Counted from the first letter of the stretch, positions 8,757-17,318 are shown. The stretch: 64,000 nt of DNA from Bacteroidota bacterium (GCA_026224775.1 JAMFRP010000042.1:43144-107143), one strand, 5' to 3'. The notes: generated by a model not told the origin, from the letters alone. Numbers and translations are program-made.

Positions 8757-8789
8757 AGACTTACGAAGTTTTAAAAACTTCGTAAGTCT
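8757..8789. repeat. Perfect 16-bp palindrome (AGACTTACGAAGTTTT type)
   Basis: Arms 8757-8772 and 8774-8789 are perfectly complementary around one central base. A near-identical element lies at 56308-56340. It could fold as a hairpin, but has no T-run beyond its own arms, so I call it a repeat rather than a terminator. Confidence 0.65.
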
Positions 8790-8801
8790 GCCTGATATAT
8801 T

Positions 8802-9338
8802 TTATTTACTGGCTTCCACATCAATATTTACCGTAACATCATTTGACATTACCATACTGCTGCCCCCCAGGCCGAAGTCGGAACGTTTTAGTTTTAAGAT
8901 GCCATTAAAATCGGCTGTACTACCGCTCTCGGTATAGGTAAAAGGCACATCCAATAGCTGGGTTTTATTTTTTATGGTGACATTAAACTGCCCCACATAG
9001 TTATTGCCACTTTTGTGTTTTATAGCAACAGATTTCATGGTGATTTTGGGGTATGTAGCAACATCAAAATAGTCGGCGCTTTTAAGGTGTTCATCTTTCA
9101 TATCATTACCTGTGCTCAGGCTTTTCGTATCGGCAGATGCTTCAATACTGCTCGAACTTAAGTTGGTGGCATCAAACAGGATATTAGTATGCACATCATT
9201 TATATTACCACCGGTATTAAAGCCCATATTTTTTATCTGGAAGGTGACGGTTGCTTTAGTTAATGTATATTTTACCTGTGCTATGGCACAATTCATTGCG
9301 AACAGTAAAAACAATAAGGGAAGATATTTTTTATTCAT
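8802..9338 (-). CDS. YceI family lipid-binding protein
   Basis: A 178-residue secreted protein with a signal peptide (about residues 1-20, ending CAIAQ) and a YceI domain. Typical features are the early VKYTLTKATVTFQIKNMG, the block DMKDEHLKSADYFDVATYPKI and the closing SDFGLGG followed by alternating residues. YceI proteins form a lipocalin-like barrel that binds polyprenoid or fatty lipids in the periplasm. It stands alone, flanked by repeats on one side and a divergent SGNH hydrolase on the other. The ligand cannot be read from the sequence. Confidence 0.9.
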   Translation of the reverse strand: MNKKYLPLLFLLFAMNCAIAQVKYTLTKATVTFQIKNMGFNTGGNINDVHTNILFDATNLSSSSIEASADTKSLSTGNDMKDEHLKSADYFDVATYPKITMKSVAIKHKSGNNYVGQFNVTIKNKTQLLDVPFTYTESGSTADFNGILKLKRSDFGLGGSSMVMSNDVTVNIDVEASK

Positions 9339-9432
9339 AGGCTATATAACGCAGATTTGGCACGTTATGATTTAAGTACCAGTATTTTTAATTTCGCGGA
9401 TATAAACAACCAATTTATAACATCTAACTGTA

Positions 9433-10092
9433 ATGAAAGTAAAACTAATATTATTTTTTCTGCTGCTTGCATTTACCCGGCAATCATTCGCACAACAAGA
9501 TTTTCCTTTTGCAAATGAAATACGCGCTTTTAAACACCAGGATAGCCTAAGTTTCCCAAAGCCTGATGGCATTTTGTTTATAGGCAGTTCATCAATCCGC
9601 AAATGGACCGATCTGGAACAGCGTTTCCAGAGTGAACCCATTATCCGCCGTGGTGTTGGTGGTTGCGAACTGTGGCAGATTGTTGATTATTATACGCCCT
9701 ATATTTTATTCCCCTATCATCCGCGCAAAATATTTATTTATGCAGGCGAAAATGATATTGCGGCAGGCAAATCGGCAACATTTATTGCAGATGAGTTTAC
9801 CAAACTATACTTAATGATAAGAGAGAAATTACCTATGGCCGAGATCTATTTTATGTCGATAAAACCAAGCCCAAGCCGGGTTAGGTATTTTACCGAAGTT
9901 TATAAAGCCAACGCCCTTGTAAAAGCATATTTAAGCGACAAACCTAAAGCCCATTATATTGATTTGGTAGATGCTATTGATAAACCGGGCACAACTGCCC
10001 CTGATTCAAGCCTTTTCCAGGGTGACTATTTACATTTAAACAGCAAGGGCTATGATAAATGGCAGAAAGTGCTGCAACCGTATGTAAACTAA
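9433..10092 (+). CDS. Secreted SGNH/GDSL-type hydrolase
   Basis: A 219-residue protein with a signal peptide (about residues 1-20, ending QSFAQ) and a compact SGNH hydrolase domain. The catalytic Ser is about residue 52 in IGSSSIRKW, the Gly block is in RRGVGGCELW, the Asn block is AGENDIAAG, and Asp198 and His201 close the triad in GDYLHLNSKG. Such enzymes cleave esters, often acetyl groups on carbohydrates. It is a single gene. All four blocks are intact, so it should be active; the substrate is unknown. Confidence 0.9.
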   Translation: MKVKLILFFLLLAFTRQSFAQQDFPFANEIRAFKHQDSLSFPKPDGILFIGSSSIRKWTDLEQRFQSEPIIRRGVGGCELWQIVDYYTPYILFPYHPRKIFIYAGENDIAAGKSATFIADEFTKLYLMIREKLPMAEIYFMSIKPSPSRVRYFTEVYKANALVKAYLSDKPKAHYIDLVDAIDKPGTTAPDSSLFQGDYLHLNSKGYDKWQKVLQPYVN

Positions 10093-10100
10093 ACAAAAAA

Positions 10101-10121
10101 GCCCCCATCCTGGATGGGGGC
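10101..10121 (-). terminator. Intrinsic terminator read on the minus strand
   Basis: A perfect GC-rich palindrome (10101-10110 with 10112-10121). On the minus strand it is followed by a run of six T and more T-rich sequence; on the plus strand no T-run follows. It therefore looks made for a minus-strand transcript, yet the only candidate upstream on that strand is the tiny frame at 10155-10226. Confidence 0.6.
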
Positions 10122-10154
10122 AACTCATATACTACTAAACGTAATTCAATCAAA

Positions 10155-10226
10155 TTAATAACCTGACATACGTTTATGCTCTTTTAGCATTGCGATATTA
10201 AGCAAGCCTACATCTATCAGACGCAC
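10155..10226 (-). CDS. Possible 23-residue small protein or gene remnant
   Basis: Reading from a GTG at 10226 this frame encodes a 23-residue peptide starting VRLIDVGLL and ending HKRMSGY, with a TAA stop at 10155. It precedes the minus-strand terminator at 10101-10121 by about 30 bp. The composition is protein-like and mildly basic. It is too short to judge: it could be a true small protein, the tail of a decayed gene, or chance. No family is recognised. Confidence 0.3.
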   Translation of the reverse strand: MRLIDVGLLNIAMLKEHKRMSGY

Positions 10227-10270
10227 AAAAAAAATACATGTTACAGTAAGTTAATTAAAAATTAAATAAA

Positions 10271-10810
10271 ATGTTTACCACACGTTTAGCCGTTAACGCC
10301 GATATATCTACCCTACAAAAACTAATCGCTGCTTCGGTACGCGGGCTTAGCAACGGTTATTACTCCGCAAAGCAAATAGAAAGTTCAATAAAATACATTT
10401 TCGGAGTTGATACACAGTTATTGACTGACGGCACCTATTATGTAATTGAAGAAGACGGTAACATTATAGCCTGCGGTGGATGGAGTAAAAGAAAAACCCT
10501 TTACGGTGGCGATCAACACAAAAGTATAGCCGACCCACTGCTTGACCCAAATACTGAGGCGGCCCGGATACGTGCGTTTTTTGTTGACCCCGCGTGGGCA
10601 CGGCAAGGTATTGGTAAAATGATGATACAACATTGTGAAACACAAGCAATGAATAATGGCTTTACCGCGATGGAACTGGGCGCTACCTTACCCGGTGAAC
10701 CATTATACAAAGCGATGGGCTATAAAAGCATCTCGAACATAATTGTTGATATGCCTGATGGTGAAAAATTGGAAGTGGTTAAAATGCGTAAACAGTTAAA
10801 TTCAAAATAA
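10271..10810 (+). CDS. GNAT family N-acetyltransferase
   Basis: A 179-residue cytoplasmic acetyltransferase. The acetyl-CoA binding motif A reads RIRAFFVDPAWARQGIGKMM, followed by the helix QHCETQAMNNGF and the strand-loop GEPLYKAMGYKSI. An insertion with SKRKTLYGG precedes motif A, as in several relatives of unknown substrate. It lies alone between a minus-strand small frame and a convergent NTF2-like gene. The family call is firm; the acceptor is unknown. Confidence 0.88.
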   Translation: MFTTRLAVNADISTLQKLIAASVRGLSNGYYSAKQIESSIKYIFGVDTQLLTDGTYYVIEEDGNIIACGGWSKRKTLYGGDQHKSIADPLLDPNTEAARIRAFFVDPAWARQGIGKMMIQHCETQAMNNGFTAMELGATLPGEPLYKAMGYKSISNIIVDMPDGEKLEVVKMRKQLNSK

Positions 10811-10814
10811 AAAA

Positions 10815-10839
10815 GGCCTTCGGTTACCAACCGAAAGCC
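10815..10839 (-). terminator. Terminator between GNAT and NTF2-like genes
   Basis: An 11-bp stem with one mismatch (10815-10825 with 10829-10839). Read on the minus strand it is followed by a T-run, so it mainly serves the NTF2-like gene, and may also slow the convergent GNAT transcript. Confidence 0.65.
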
Positions 10840-10870
10840 CCTAATAAACAATAAACATAAACCTAATTTC

Positions 10871-11296
10871 TTAACTAAAAGTACTATCTACATTAGCTAT
10901 TTTCCAGCCGGAAGATTTGGTTAGGGTAATCTCGTCAACACGGGTATAACCATCATATTTAAATTCAACCTTTACTCGGGCAGCATTCCCATCATCGGTC
11001 AATACGGTAGTAGTTGTATTGACAACAGTATTAGCTACCGTATTATTCTGTAGATAATCAAGCAATTGTGCTTTATTAAGCGTGTTAACATTCTCTCCGC
11101 GCTTTAAGTTAAATTGCATATCGCTGTTCAATATCTTGGTCAAATCAGTTGTAGTTCCCGTTTTTATCGCGTTGATGTACATATTTACAACATCGCCTTG
11201 TGAAGGTTCATTTTTTGCTGATTTAACAGCAGCATTAGCAGCTACGCTGGTAAAAAGTAAGGCTATACCGGCAAGCATTAATTTTAGTGTTTTCAT
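10871..11296 (-). CDS. Secreted NTF2-like protein (putative lumazine-binding type)
   Basis: A 141-residue protein from the ATG at 11296, which begins a good signal peptide (MKTLKLMLAGIALLF, cleaved after ANA). An upstream ATG at 11335 would bury the signal. The mature part starts with a helix (GDVVNMYINAIKTGTTTDL), has DMQFNLKRGENVNTLNKAQLLDYL and ends with strands and SSGWKIANVDSTFS. This is the pattern of the NTF2/SnoaL-like and putative lumazine-binding families, common in Sphingobacteriaceae. No catalytic residues stand out. The role is unknown, perhaps ligand binding in the periplasm. Confidence 0.75.
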   Translation of the reverse strand: MKTLKLMLAGIALLFTSVAANAAVKSAKNEPSQGDVVNMYINAIKTGTTTDLTKILNSDMQFNLKRGENVNTLNKAQLLDYLQNNTVANTVVNTTTTVLTDDGNAARVKVEFKYDGYTRVDEITLTKSSGWKIANVDSTFS

Positions 11297-11457
11297 GATT
11301 TTGTGAGTTAGATTATTTCTTAAATTTATAACCATATGACACCATCAACTGGCAATGTGTTACAACAAATCGATATTAAAATTCAGATTTAACAGATATT
11401 TAACACAAGAAACAATTGATTAATAAATCTGAAACAAACACAAACAGTACCATCAAT

Positions 11458-11967
11458 ATGGTTGAGTTTAATACCATTATTTTACAATTTGCTGAACAGG
11501 GCGAAAAAACCGGCTGGAGCTATATCGAAATTTCCGCTGATTTGGCCTGCCAGTTATTGCCCAACAATAAAAAATCGTTCAGGGTAAAGGGCATGTTGGA
11601 TGGATTTGCTTTCGCAGGATTAGCTTTAATACCAATGGGTGAAGGCAATTTTATTTTACCGCTGAAAGCGGATATAAGGAAAGCGATACACAAAAATGCA
11701 GGCGCTATGCTGCAGGTTAAAATGGAATATGACAAAGATTTTAAGGTAGATATTCCTGATGATTTGCAGGAGTGTTTTGATTTTGAACCGGAAGCTGCCG
11801 ATTTTTTTAACAGCCTGCCTAAATCGCACCGCAATTATTTTATTAAATGGATAACTGATGCTAAAACCAGCGAAACCAGAGCCAAAAGAATTGTAAATAC
11901 GGTTAATGCCATGTTACGCAAATGGCATTATAATGTAATGATAAGAGAGATGAGGAAGGATGTTTGA
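11458..11967 (+). CDS. YdeI/OmpD-associated family protein with DUF1905 domain
   Basis: A 169-residue cytoplasmic protein. The N-terminal part (EKTGWSYIEISADLACQL... FRVKGMLDGFAFAGLALIP) fits DUF1905, and the C-terminal part (LPKSHRNYFIKWITDAKTSETRAKRI) fits the YdeI/OmpD-associated domain. The ATG at 11458 is preferred over a TTG at 11416 because the domain starts right after it. Function is unknown in the family. A polypurine inverted-repeat stretch follows the gene before parC. Confidence 0.8.
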   Translation: MVEFNTIILQFAEQGEKTGWSYIEISADLACQLLPNNKKSFRVKGMLDGFAFAGLALIPMGEGNFILPLKADIRKAIHKNAGAMLQVKMEYDKDFKVDIPDDLQECFDFEPEAADFFNSLPKSHRNYFIKWITDAKTSETRAKRIVNTVNAMLRKWHYNVMIREMRKDV

Positions 11968-11972
11968 TGATT

Positions 11973-12069
11973 GGATGTGCGAATATGCGGATGTGCAAAT
12001 TTACAGATGTTGGAATCTGACTATTTGTTCAAAAAATCTGCACATCTGAAATCCGCACATCTGCACATT
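11973..12069. repeat. Short-period inverted repeat of GATGTGC words
   Basis: The left arm repeats GGATGTGC and CAGATG words; the right arm repeats their complements (CTGCACATCTG, CCGCACATCTG). A single imperfect hairpin of about 95 nt can form. It fills the gap between the YdeI-like gene and parC. A different-sequence element of the same style lies at 45380-45455. Confidence 0.55.
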
Positions 12070-12108
12070 ATACATATCTTTACCCATCCATATTTTTTAT
12101 AGCTAATA

Positions 12109-14820
12109 ATGAGCGAAGATTTAAACCCGAACGATATACCTGCTAATAGCGAAGAAAAATTACACACCATTACCTCCCTTGACGGATTGTACGAAAACTG
12201 GTTCCTGGATTACGCATCGTATGTAATTCTTGACCGGGCCGTGCCTCACATAAATGACGGATTAAAACCTGTACAACGACGTATACTTCACTCCCTTAAG
12301 GAAATGGATGACGGGCGTTTTAACAAGGCCGCCAACGTTATTGGTAACACCATGAAATATCACCCGCATGGGGATGCTTCAATTGGTGATGCCATGGTGC
12401 AGATAGGGCAAAAAAACCTGATGATAGATTGCCAGGGTAACTGGGGTGACCCGGTAACCGGCGACTCGGCAGCAGCGCCCAGGTATATTGAGGCCCGTTT
12501 ATCAAAGTTCGCGCTTGAGGTTGCCTTTAATCCTGAAACAACTACCTGGCAAGCCAGCTATGATGGGCGTAACCGTGAGCCGATAACTTTGCCTATAAAG
12601 TTCCCTTTACTGTTAGCACAGGGCGCTGAGGGTATCGCCGTAGGTTTGGCTACCAAAATATTGCCACACAATTTTAATGAGTTACTGGATGCATCCATCG
12701 AGGTGCTTAAAGGGAACAAACCAAATTTACTGCCCGATTTCCCTACCGGTGGTATGGCTGATGCTTCCAATTATAATGATGGGCAGCGTGGTGGCCGTGT
12801 GCGGGTGCGGGCTAAGATCATCGAAAAGGATAAGAAGACGCTTGCCATTACCGAGATACCTTTTACCACTACAACAGGCGGTTTAATTGACAGTATTATA
12901 TCTGCCAATGATAAAGGTAAGATCAAGATAAAAAAGATTGAGGATAACACCGCTAAGGATGTAGAGATCGTGATTCATTTAGCGCCGGGTATTTCGCCGG
13001 ATGTTACTATTGACGCGCTTTATGCTTTTACCGATTGCGAAGTATCTATATCACCCAACACTTGCGTAATACAGGATGATAAGCCACGCTTTATGAGCGT
13101 GAATGATATGCTTAGCGAAAGCACCCACTTTACCCGCGAATTGCTTAAACAGGAGTTGCAGATAAAGCTGAAGGACCTGATGGAGAAGATATTTTTCAGC
13201 TCGTTGCTGAAAATATTTATTTCTGAAGGGATGTACAAGCACCCGGATTATGAAAGCTCGGCCAATTTTGAGCAGGTACTGGAGGTATTGAACAAATTGT
13301 TTGAGCCATTCTTTCCGCAGTTTTACAGGGAGATTTTGCCAGAGGACTATAAGAAGCTAATCGACAAACCGATGAGCAGCATTACCCGTTTCGACTTAAA
13401 GAAAACGGATGAGCAGATCAAAAACCTTGAAAGTGAAATAAAAACGGTTAAACATCACCTTAAGCATCTTACCGAGTACACCATAGATTGGTTCACCCGA
13501 CTGAAAGAAAAATATGGCAAAGAGCGCGGACGTAAAACGGAGCTGCGCACCTTTGATAAGGTTGAGGCGGCACAAGTTGCGCTGGCAAATGTTAAGCTGT
13601 ATGTAAACCGTGAGGATGGTTTCATCGGCTTAGGGTTGAAGAAAGATGAGTTTGTTTGCGATTGCTCGGATATTGACGAGATCATTGTTTTTCGTGGTGA
13701 TGGGCAATGTGTAATAACCAAAGTACAGGAAAAGGTATTTGTTGGTAAGGACATTATTCACATAGCGGTATTTAAGAAAAACGATGAGCGTACCATTTAT
13801 AACATGATTTATAAAGATGGCGCGAGTGGCGTAAGTTACATCAAACGCTTTGCCGTTACCGGTGTTACCCGCGATAAGGAATATGACCTGACAAAAGGTT
13901 CTAAAGGATCAAAAGTATTATACTTCAGTGCTAACCCTAACGGTGAGGCGGAGATCATCAACATACAGTTAAAACCACACTCTAAGCTTAAAAAGCTACA
14001 GTTTGACGAAGATTTTGCAGCCATAGCTATTAAAGGCCGCGGCTCAATGGGTAATATCGTAACCAAATACCCAGTTAAGAAAATATTATTGAAAAGCAAA
14101 GGTGTATCCACCCTGTCTGGTCGTAAGATATGGTATGATGATATATTGAAACGTTTGAATATTGATGGACGTGGTAAATATTTAGGTGAGTTTGATGGTG
14201 ATGACCGCATCCTATCGGTATTAAGTACAGGTATATATGAGTTAACCGGTTTCGACCTGAATAATCACTTTTTTGATACCATGATCCTGATCGAAAAATA
14301 TAATCCGGAGAAGGTATTTACAGTGGTTCATTTTGACGGTAAATCAAAAAACTACCTGGTTAAACGTTTCGCGTTTGAGAACACGCCGCCGGGTAAGGAA
14401 ACAAGTATCATCAGCGATGAGAATGGTTCGAAATTGATATTTATATCCGGGGTGGCGCAACCTGTTGCCAAGCTCGATCAGCTCAAAGGAAAAACACAAA
14501 CCCCTGAAACTATTGAGGTGAACCTTGCCGAACTGATTGATGTTAAAGGCATGAAAGCCATGGGTAACCGGGTAAGTCAGCATACTATACAAGCAATAGA
14601 ACTGATAGCCGTAGAAGAACCACAGGAGGCAGATGTGGAACCGGAAGAGATTGCCGAAATGGAAGAAACACCATCGCCGGAAATAGAAGAAGCATCAGAA
14701 GCCCCGGAGCCGGAAGCTGCTGAGGAACCAACTGCCCCACCCGCGAAAAAAATAGATTTTGAGATCACCAACCCTGATGATATTGATATAGATGATAAAG
14801 GGCAGATAGGGTTATTTTAA
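12109..14820 (+). CDS. parC: DNA topoisomerase IV subunit A
   Basis: A 903-residue type IIA topoisomerase subunit that breaks and rejoins DNA with ParE to separate daughter chromosomes. The N-terminal winged-helix region has the catalytic Tyr126 in AAPRYIEARL and the DNA-gate motif YHPHGDASIGDAM. A coiled-coil follows (about residues 420-450), then a C-terminal beta-pinwheel. The last 80 or so residues are an acidic, Pro/Glu-rich tail ending IDIDDKGQIGLF, common in Bacteroidota ParC. The residue matching Ser80 of E. coli ParC is Ala90. GyrA is less likely because no typical GyrA box is seen and the length and tail fit ParC. No parE is nearby. Confidence 0.88.
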   Translation: MSEDLNPNDIPANSEEKLHTITSLDGLYENWFLDYASYVILDRAVPHINDGLKPVQRRILHSLKEMDDGRFNKAANVIGNTMKYHPHGDASIGDAMVQIGQKNLMIDCQGNWGDPVTGDSAAAPRYIEARLSKFALEVAFNPETTTWQASYDGRNREPITLPIKFPLLLAQGAEGIAVGLATKILPHNFNELLDASIEVLKGNKPNLLPDFPTGGMADASNYNDGQRGGRVRVRAKIIEKDKKTLAITEIPFTTTTGGLIDSIISANDKGKIKIKKIEDNTAKDVEIVIHLAPGISPDVTIDALYAFTDCEVSISPNTCVIQDDKPRFMSVNDMLSESTHFTRELLKQELQIKLKDLMEKIFFSSLLKIFISEGMYKHPDYESSANFEQVLEVLNKLFEPFFPQFYREILPEDYKKLIDKPMSSITRFDLKKTDEQIKNLESEIKTVKHHLKHLTEYTIDWFTRLKEKYGKERGRKTELRTFDKVEAAQVALANVKLYVNREDGFIGLGLKKDEFVCDCSDIDEIIVFRGDGQCVITKVQEKVFVGKDIIHIAVFKKNDERTIYNMIYKDGASGVSYIKRFAVTGVTRDKEYDLTKGSKGSKVLYFSANPNGEAEIINIQLKPHSKLKKLQFDEDFAAIAIKGRGSMGNIVTKYPVKKILLKSKGVSTLSGRKIWYDDILKRLNIDGRGKYLGEFDGDDRILSVLSTGIYELTGFDLNNHFFDTMILIEKYNPEKVFTVVHFDGKSKNYLVKRFAFENTPPGKETSIISDENGSKLIFISGVAQPVAKLDQLKGKTQTPETIEVNLAELIDVKGMKAMGNRVSQHTIQAIELIAVEEPQEADVEPEEIAEMEETPSPEIEEASEAPEPEAAEEPTAPPAKKIDFEITNPDDIDIDDKGQIGLF

Positions 14821-14832
14821 TGGAGAAAGCCA

Positions 14833-15213
14833 ATGATAGGATTAAGAATACTCGACCTGTTATTGACTTTACTTCACTTTGTAATTATCGGCTTCAACTT
14901 ACTCGGCTGGATATGGAAGCGTACCCGTAAACTGCATTTTATTGTAGTTTGCGCAACAGCCACATGCTGGTTTATTTTAGGTATTTGGTTCGGCATTGGT
15001 TATTGCCCCATCACCGATTGGGACTGGCAGATCAAAGAAAAATTAGGCGAGCATAACCTGCCGGATTCCTTTATTAAGTATTATGCGGATATAATCGTGG
15101 GCCATTCGGTTAACGCATCACTTATAGATACATTAACGGCAGCAGGCTTTTTTATAGCGGCTTTGCTGGCTGTGTATTTTAATTTTATTCAGAAGAGAGT
15201 GGCAAGAAATTAA
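14833..15213 (+). CDS. DUF2784 family membrane protein
   Basis: A 126-residue inner-membrane protein with three or four hydrophobic helices. The motif GIGYCPITDWDWQIKEKLGEHNLPDSF is the hallmark of DUF2784. Its start lies 12 bp after the parC stop, so the two may be cotranscribed. The family has no known function. The gene is followed by a dense repeat cluster. Confidence 0.82.
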   Translation: MIGLRILDLLLTLLHFVIIGFNLLGWIWKRTRKLHFIVVCATATCWFILGIWFGIGYCPITDWDWQIKEKLGEHNLPDSFIKYYADIIVGHSVNASLIDTLTAAGFFIAALLAVYFNFIQKRVARN

Positions 15214-15220
15214 TGCGATT

Positions 15221-15305
15221 TGTCATGCTGAGGAACGAAGCATCTATCCGCTAATCTATAAGCGGTGAGTCTATCGATAGATTCTTCACTCCGTTCAGAA
15301 TGACA
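15221..15305. repeat. TGTCAT/ATGACA palindromic repeat, copy 2
   Basis: Left arm TGTCATGCTGAGGAACGAAG, right arm ending CGTTCAGAATGACA, with an inner pair (CATCTATCCGC and GATAGATTCTTC). Nearly identical to the copies at 15475-15559 and 60706-60792. Confidence 0.75.
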
Positions 15306-15377
15306 AGGAGTAGAAAAATCAACTACGCTAGTATGACAGCCAGTCGCGCACTAAACCTTTCCTAAATAAATCTATGT

Positions 15378-15449
15378 TAGCTTATGGTCGGTGTTTTTAC
15401 AGTACCATAGTTTCCGTAGCGGTGCGGTGAAAACACCGACCACAGGCTA
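15378..15449. repeat. Inverted repeat around GTCGGTGTTTT
   Basis: Arms 15378-15397 and 15430-15449 pair over 20 bp with two mismatches (GGTCGGTGTTTT with AAAACACCGACC). It lies between two TGTCAT-type palindromes in the 15.2-15.6 kb gap and appears only once in the window. Confidence 0.6.
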
Positions 15450-15474
15450 CAAGAGGCAACAGATTAAACAGTAT

Positions 15475-15559
15475 TGTCATGCTGAGGAACGAAGCATCTA
15501 TCCGCTGATCTGCAAATGATGAGTCTATCGATAGATTCTTCACTGCGTTCAGAATGACA
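15475..15559. repeat. TGTCAT/ATGACA palindromic repeat, copy 3
   Basis: Same form as the copy at 15221-15305, differing at scattered positions mainly in the loop. The pair therefore also makes a direct repeat of about 85 bp. Confidence 0.75.
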
Positions 15560-15573
15560 AAGATCAAAAAGCG

Positions 15574-15637
15574 CTGTCATGCGTAGTCGAAGCATGTGGG
15601 CAGGCCTTTACGCACATGCTTCGACTACGCATGACAG
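15574..15637. repeat. Perfect 25-bp palindrome with TGTCATGCGTAGTCGAAG arms
   Basis: Arms of 25 bp (15574-15598 and 15613-15637) are perfectly complementary. The ends are TGTCATG/CATGACA as in the main family, but the inner sequence differs. It lies just beyond the stop of the methyltransferase gene. Confidence 0.75.
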
Positions 15638-15646
15638 CCAATATTA

Positions 15647-16408
15647 TTAAACTTCGCCTAAATAAATCTCTGTTTGGTAATGAAAACTGATTTTGCCGTT
15701 CTCATTGTATTTGACAAACAACTCCTTCAGTAATTTTAAAAACACATTTCCTTTATCGGTGTCTTGCGGTGGTACGTAAGATGATGAAAACGCACGGCCT
15801 ATCAATCCTTCTTCGTCAAAAACCTGTACGTTGGGGAATTTTTTAACCTCGTATTTACCATTTTTAAAAAATACTTTAAAGTCGAGGTCCTTAATGTTTT
15901 GATGATTTACTTTATTGTAATCAACCGAATCATTCTTTAGCAACGCATCATATTCAATAGAAAATTTATCGGTATTAGTGGCACGGTTATTCCAGACCAG
16001 TGCGGCTTTGTGGCCGGGTTTTAGTATCCGGTTAAATTCTACCCTTGTATTATCATTACTAAACCAATGGAAGGCCTGTGCACAGGTTATCATATCAATG
16101 CTATGATCAGGTAAGGTAGTGCCTCCGGCGGTACCGGCAACAGGGATGAAATTTCGGTTACCTGATAATTGCTCAATAGCCGCATCAAGCATGGGTTGGT
16201 TAGGCTCAACAGCGAAAACTTTATAGCCTTTCTCCAGCAATAATTTAGTAAAAATACCAGTGCCTGCACCAACATCAGCAATAACTGAACTGGTTGTTAA
16301 ATTGCATTCAGCTTTCAGATAATCCAATACCTCCGGTGGGTAGGTTGGGCGATATTTAACGTAGTTATCAACGCGATCTGAGAATCTTTTGGTAGGATCG
16401 GCTTCCAT
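15647..16408 (-). CDS. Class I SAM-dependent methyltransferase
   Basis: A 253-residue cytoplasmic enzyme of the UbiE/Methyltransf_11 type. The SAM site is VIADVGAGTGIFTKLLLEKG with the acidic end of strand 2 in VFAVEPNQPML; motif IV is DMITCAQAFHWF. The start FSDRVDNYVKYRPTYPPEVL is typical of a common Bacteroidota group annotated only as methyltransferase. It follows the aldose epimerase gene by 3 bp and is probably cotranscribed with it. The methyl acceptor is unknown. Confidence 0.88.
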   Translation of the reverse strand: MEADPTKRFSDRVDNYVKYRPTYPPEVLDYLKAECNLTTSSVIADVGAGTGIFTKLLLEKGYKVFAVEPNQPMLDAAIEQLSGNRNFIPVAGTAGGTTLPDHSIDMITCAQAFHWFSNDNTRVEFNRILKPGHKAALVWNNRATNTDKFSIEYDALLKNDSVDYNKVNHQNIKDLDFKVFFKNGKYEVKKFPNVQVFDEEGLIGRAFSSSYVPPQDTDKGNVFLKLLKELFVKYNENGKISFHYQTEIYLGEV

Positions 16409-16411
16409 GTA

Positions 16412-17278
16412 TTATATGCTTATAAAAAACGCGGCCTCGAAAACGTGACCTACGCTTAATTTTTGTATATTTTCTTTTTTACTGATGTTTTTAGGCTCAC
16501 CTTCGGTATCGGCACAACCTAACCATGGTTCAATACAAACAAATGGTGCTCCCGGTTTGGCCCATAAACCTAAGTAGTTAAAATGCGGGAACTCTACCGA
16601 TAGGGTTTCGCTATGATTCTTACTTTTAATCGTCACCTCGCGCGATTGCAGGTTTTTAAACACCAATGCATCGTTTTTAAAGAGATCTTTAGTAAGCCAC
16701 AATTTCTTGCCATCTAAAGGCACGTTGGCAGTAGTTCCGTTAAAATACCCTTCGGATGATAGGAGGTGGGAGGTCAGCTTTTCTTCGGTTTCAAACTCCA
16801 GATAATAATCTTCGTATTTTTCATCTTTATGGAAAGGTACATTAAAAGCAGGGTGTCCTCCAACCGAAAAATAAATTGTTTTTTTGTCCAGATTGATGAC
16901 TTTGTAGGTAATGCGTAGCGCGTTATCTATCAGCATATACATCACCTCGAAATCAAATTTATAAGGATATATATCCTTGAATTTTTCGGCGCCGGGTAAT
17001 GAAAATACAGCCTGCAAATCATCACTTTTCAACAATACAAACTCCGACTGCCTTGCAAAACCATGTCGGCCCATTGGGTGGGGCTGACCGTCAATCAGTA
17101 ATTCGTTATTGATCAAACCACCTACAATAGGGAATAAATTTGGTGCGTGCCATGGCCAAATGCTGGCATCGGCCTGCCATAATTGTTCAACACCGGTTGT
17201 TTTATTGTAGATAGAAGTGAGTTGTGCCCCCTGATTATCAATAGTAACTTTTAGTTGGTCGTTTTCTAAAACTGTCAT
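16412..17278 (-). CDS. Aldose 1-epimerase family protein (LacX-like)
   Basis: A 288-residue beta-sandwich enzyme that should interconvert sugar anomers. Recognisable parts are the start TVLENDQLKVTIDNQGAQLTS, the APNLFPIVGGL and MGRHGFARQSEF blocks with a conserved His, GGHPAFNVPF, and a later CIEPWLGCAD. These fit the LacX/YeaD-like branch of the mutarotase family. The ATG at 17278 is chosen because it starts at the first beta strand; starts at 17326 and 17329 would overlap the upstream gene. It precedes the methyltransferase by 3 bp. Confidence 0.85.
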   Translation of the reverse strand: MTVLENDQLKVTIDNQGAQLTSIYNKTTGVEQLWQADASIWPWHAPNLFPIVGGLINNELLIDGQPHPMGRHGFARQSEFVLLKSDDLQAVFSLPGAEKFKDIYPYKFDFEVMYMLIDNALRITYKVINLDKKTIYFSVGGHPAFNVPFHKDEKYEDYYLEFETEEKLTSHLLSSEGYFNGTTANVPLDGKKLWLTKDLFKNDALVFKNLQSREVTIKSKNHSETLSVEFPHFNYLGLWAKPGAPFVCIEPWLGCADTEGEPKNISKKENIQKLSVGHVFEAAFFISI

Positions 17279-17318
17279 AGTGGTTGATGGTTTAAACGAA
17301 GGTATCAGTTTTAACAAA

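Noticed and set aside
10098..10125. Terminator for the SGNH hydrolase gene on the plus strand
   Set aside because: The palindrome has no T-run on the plus strand; the T-run lies on the other side, so it better serves the minus strand.
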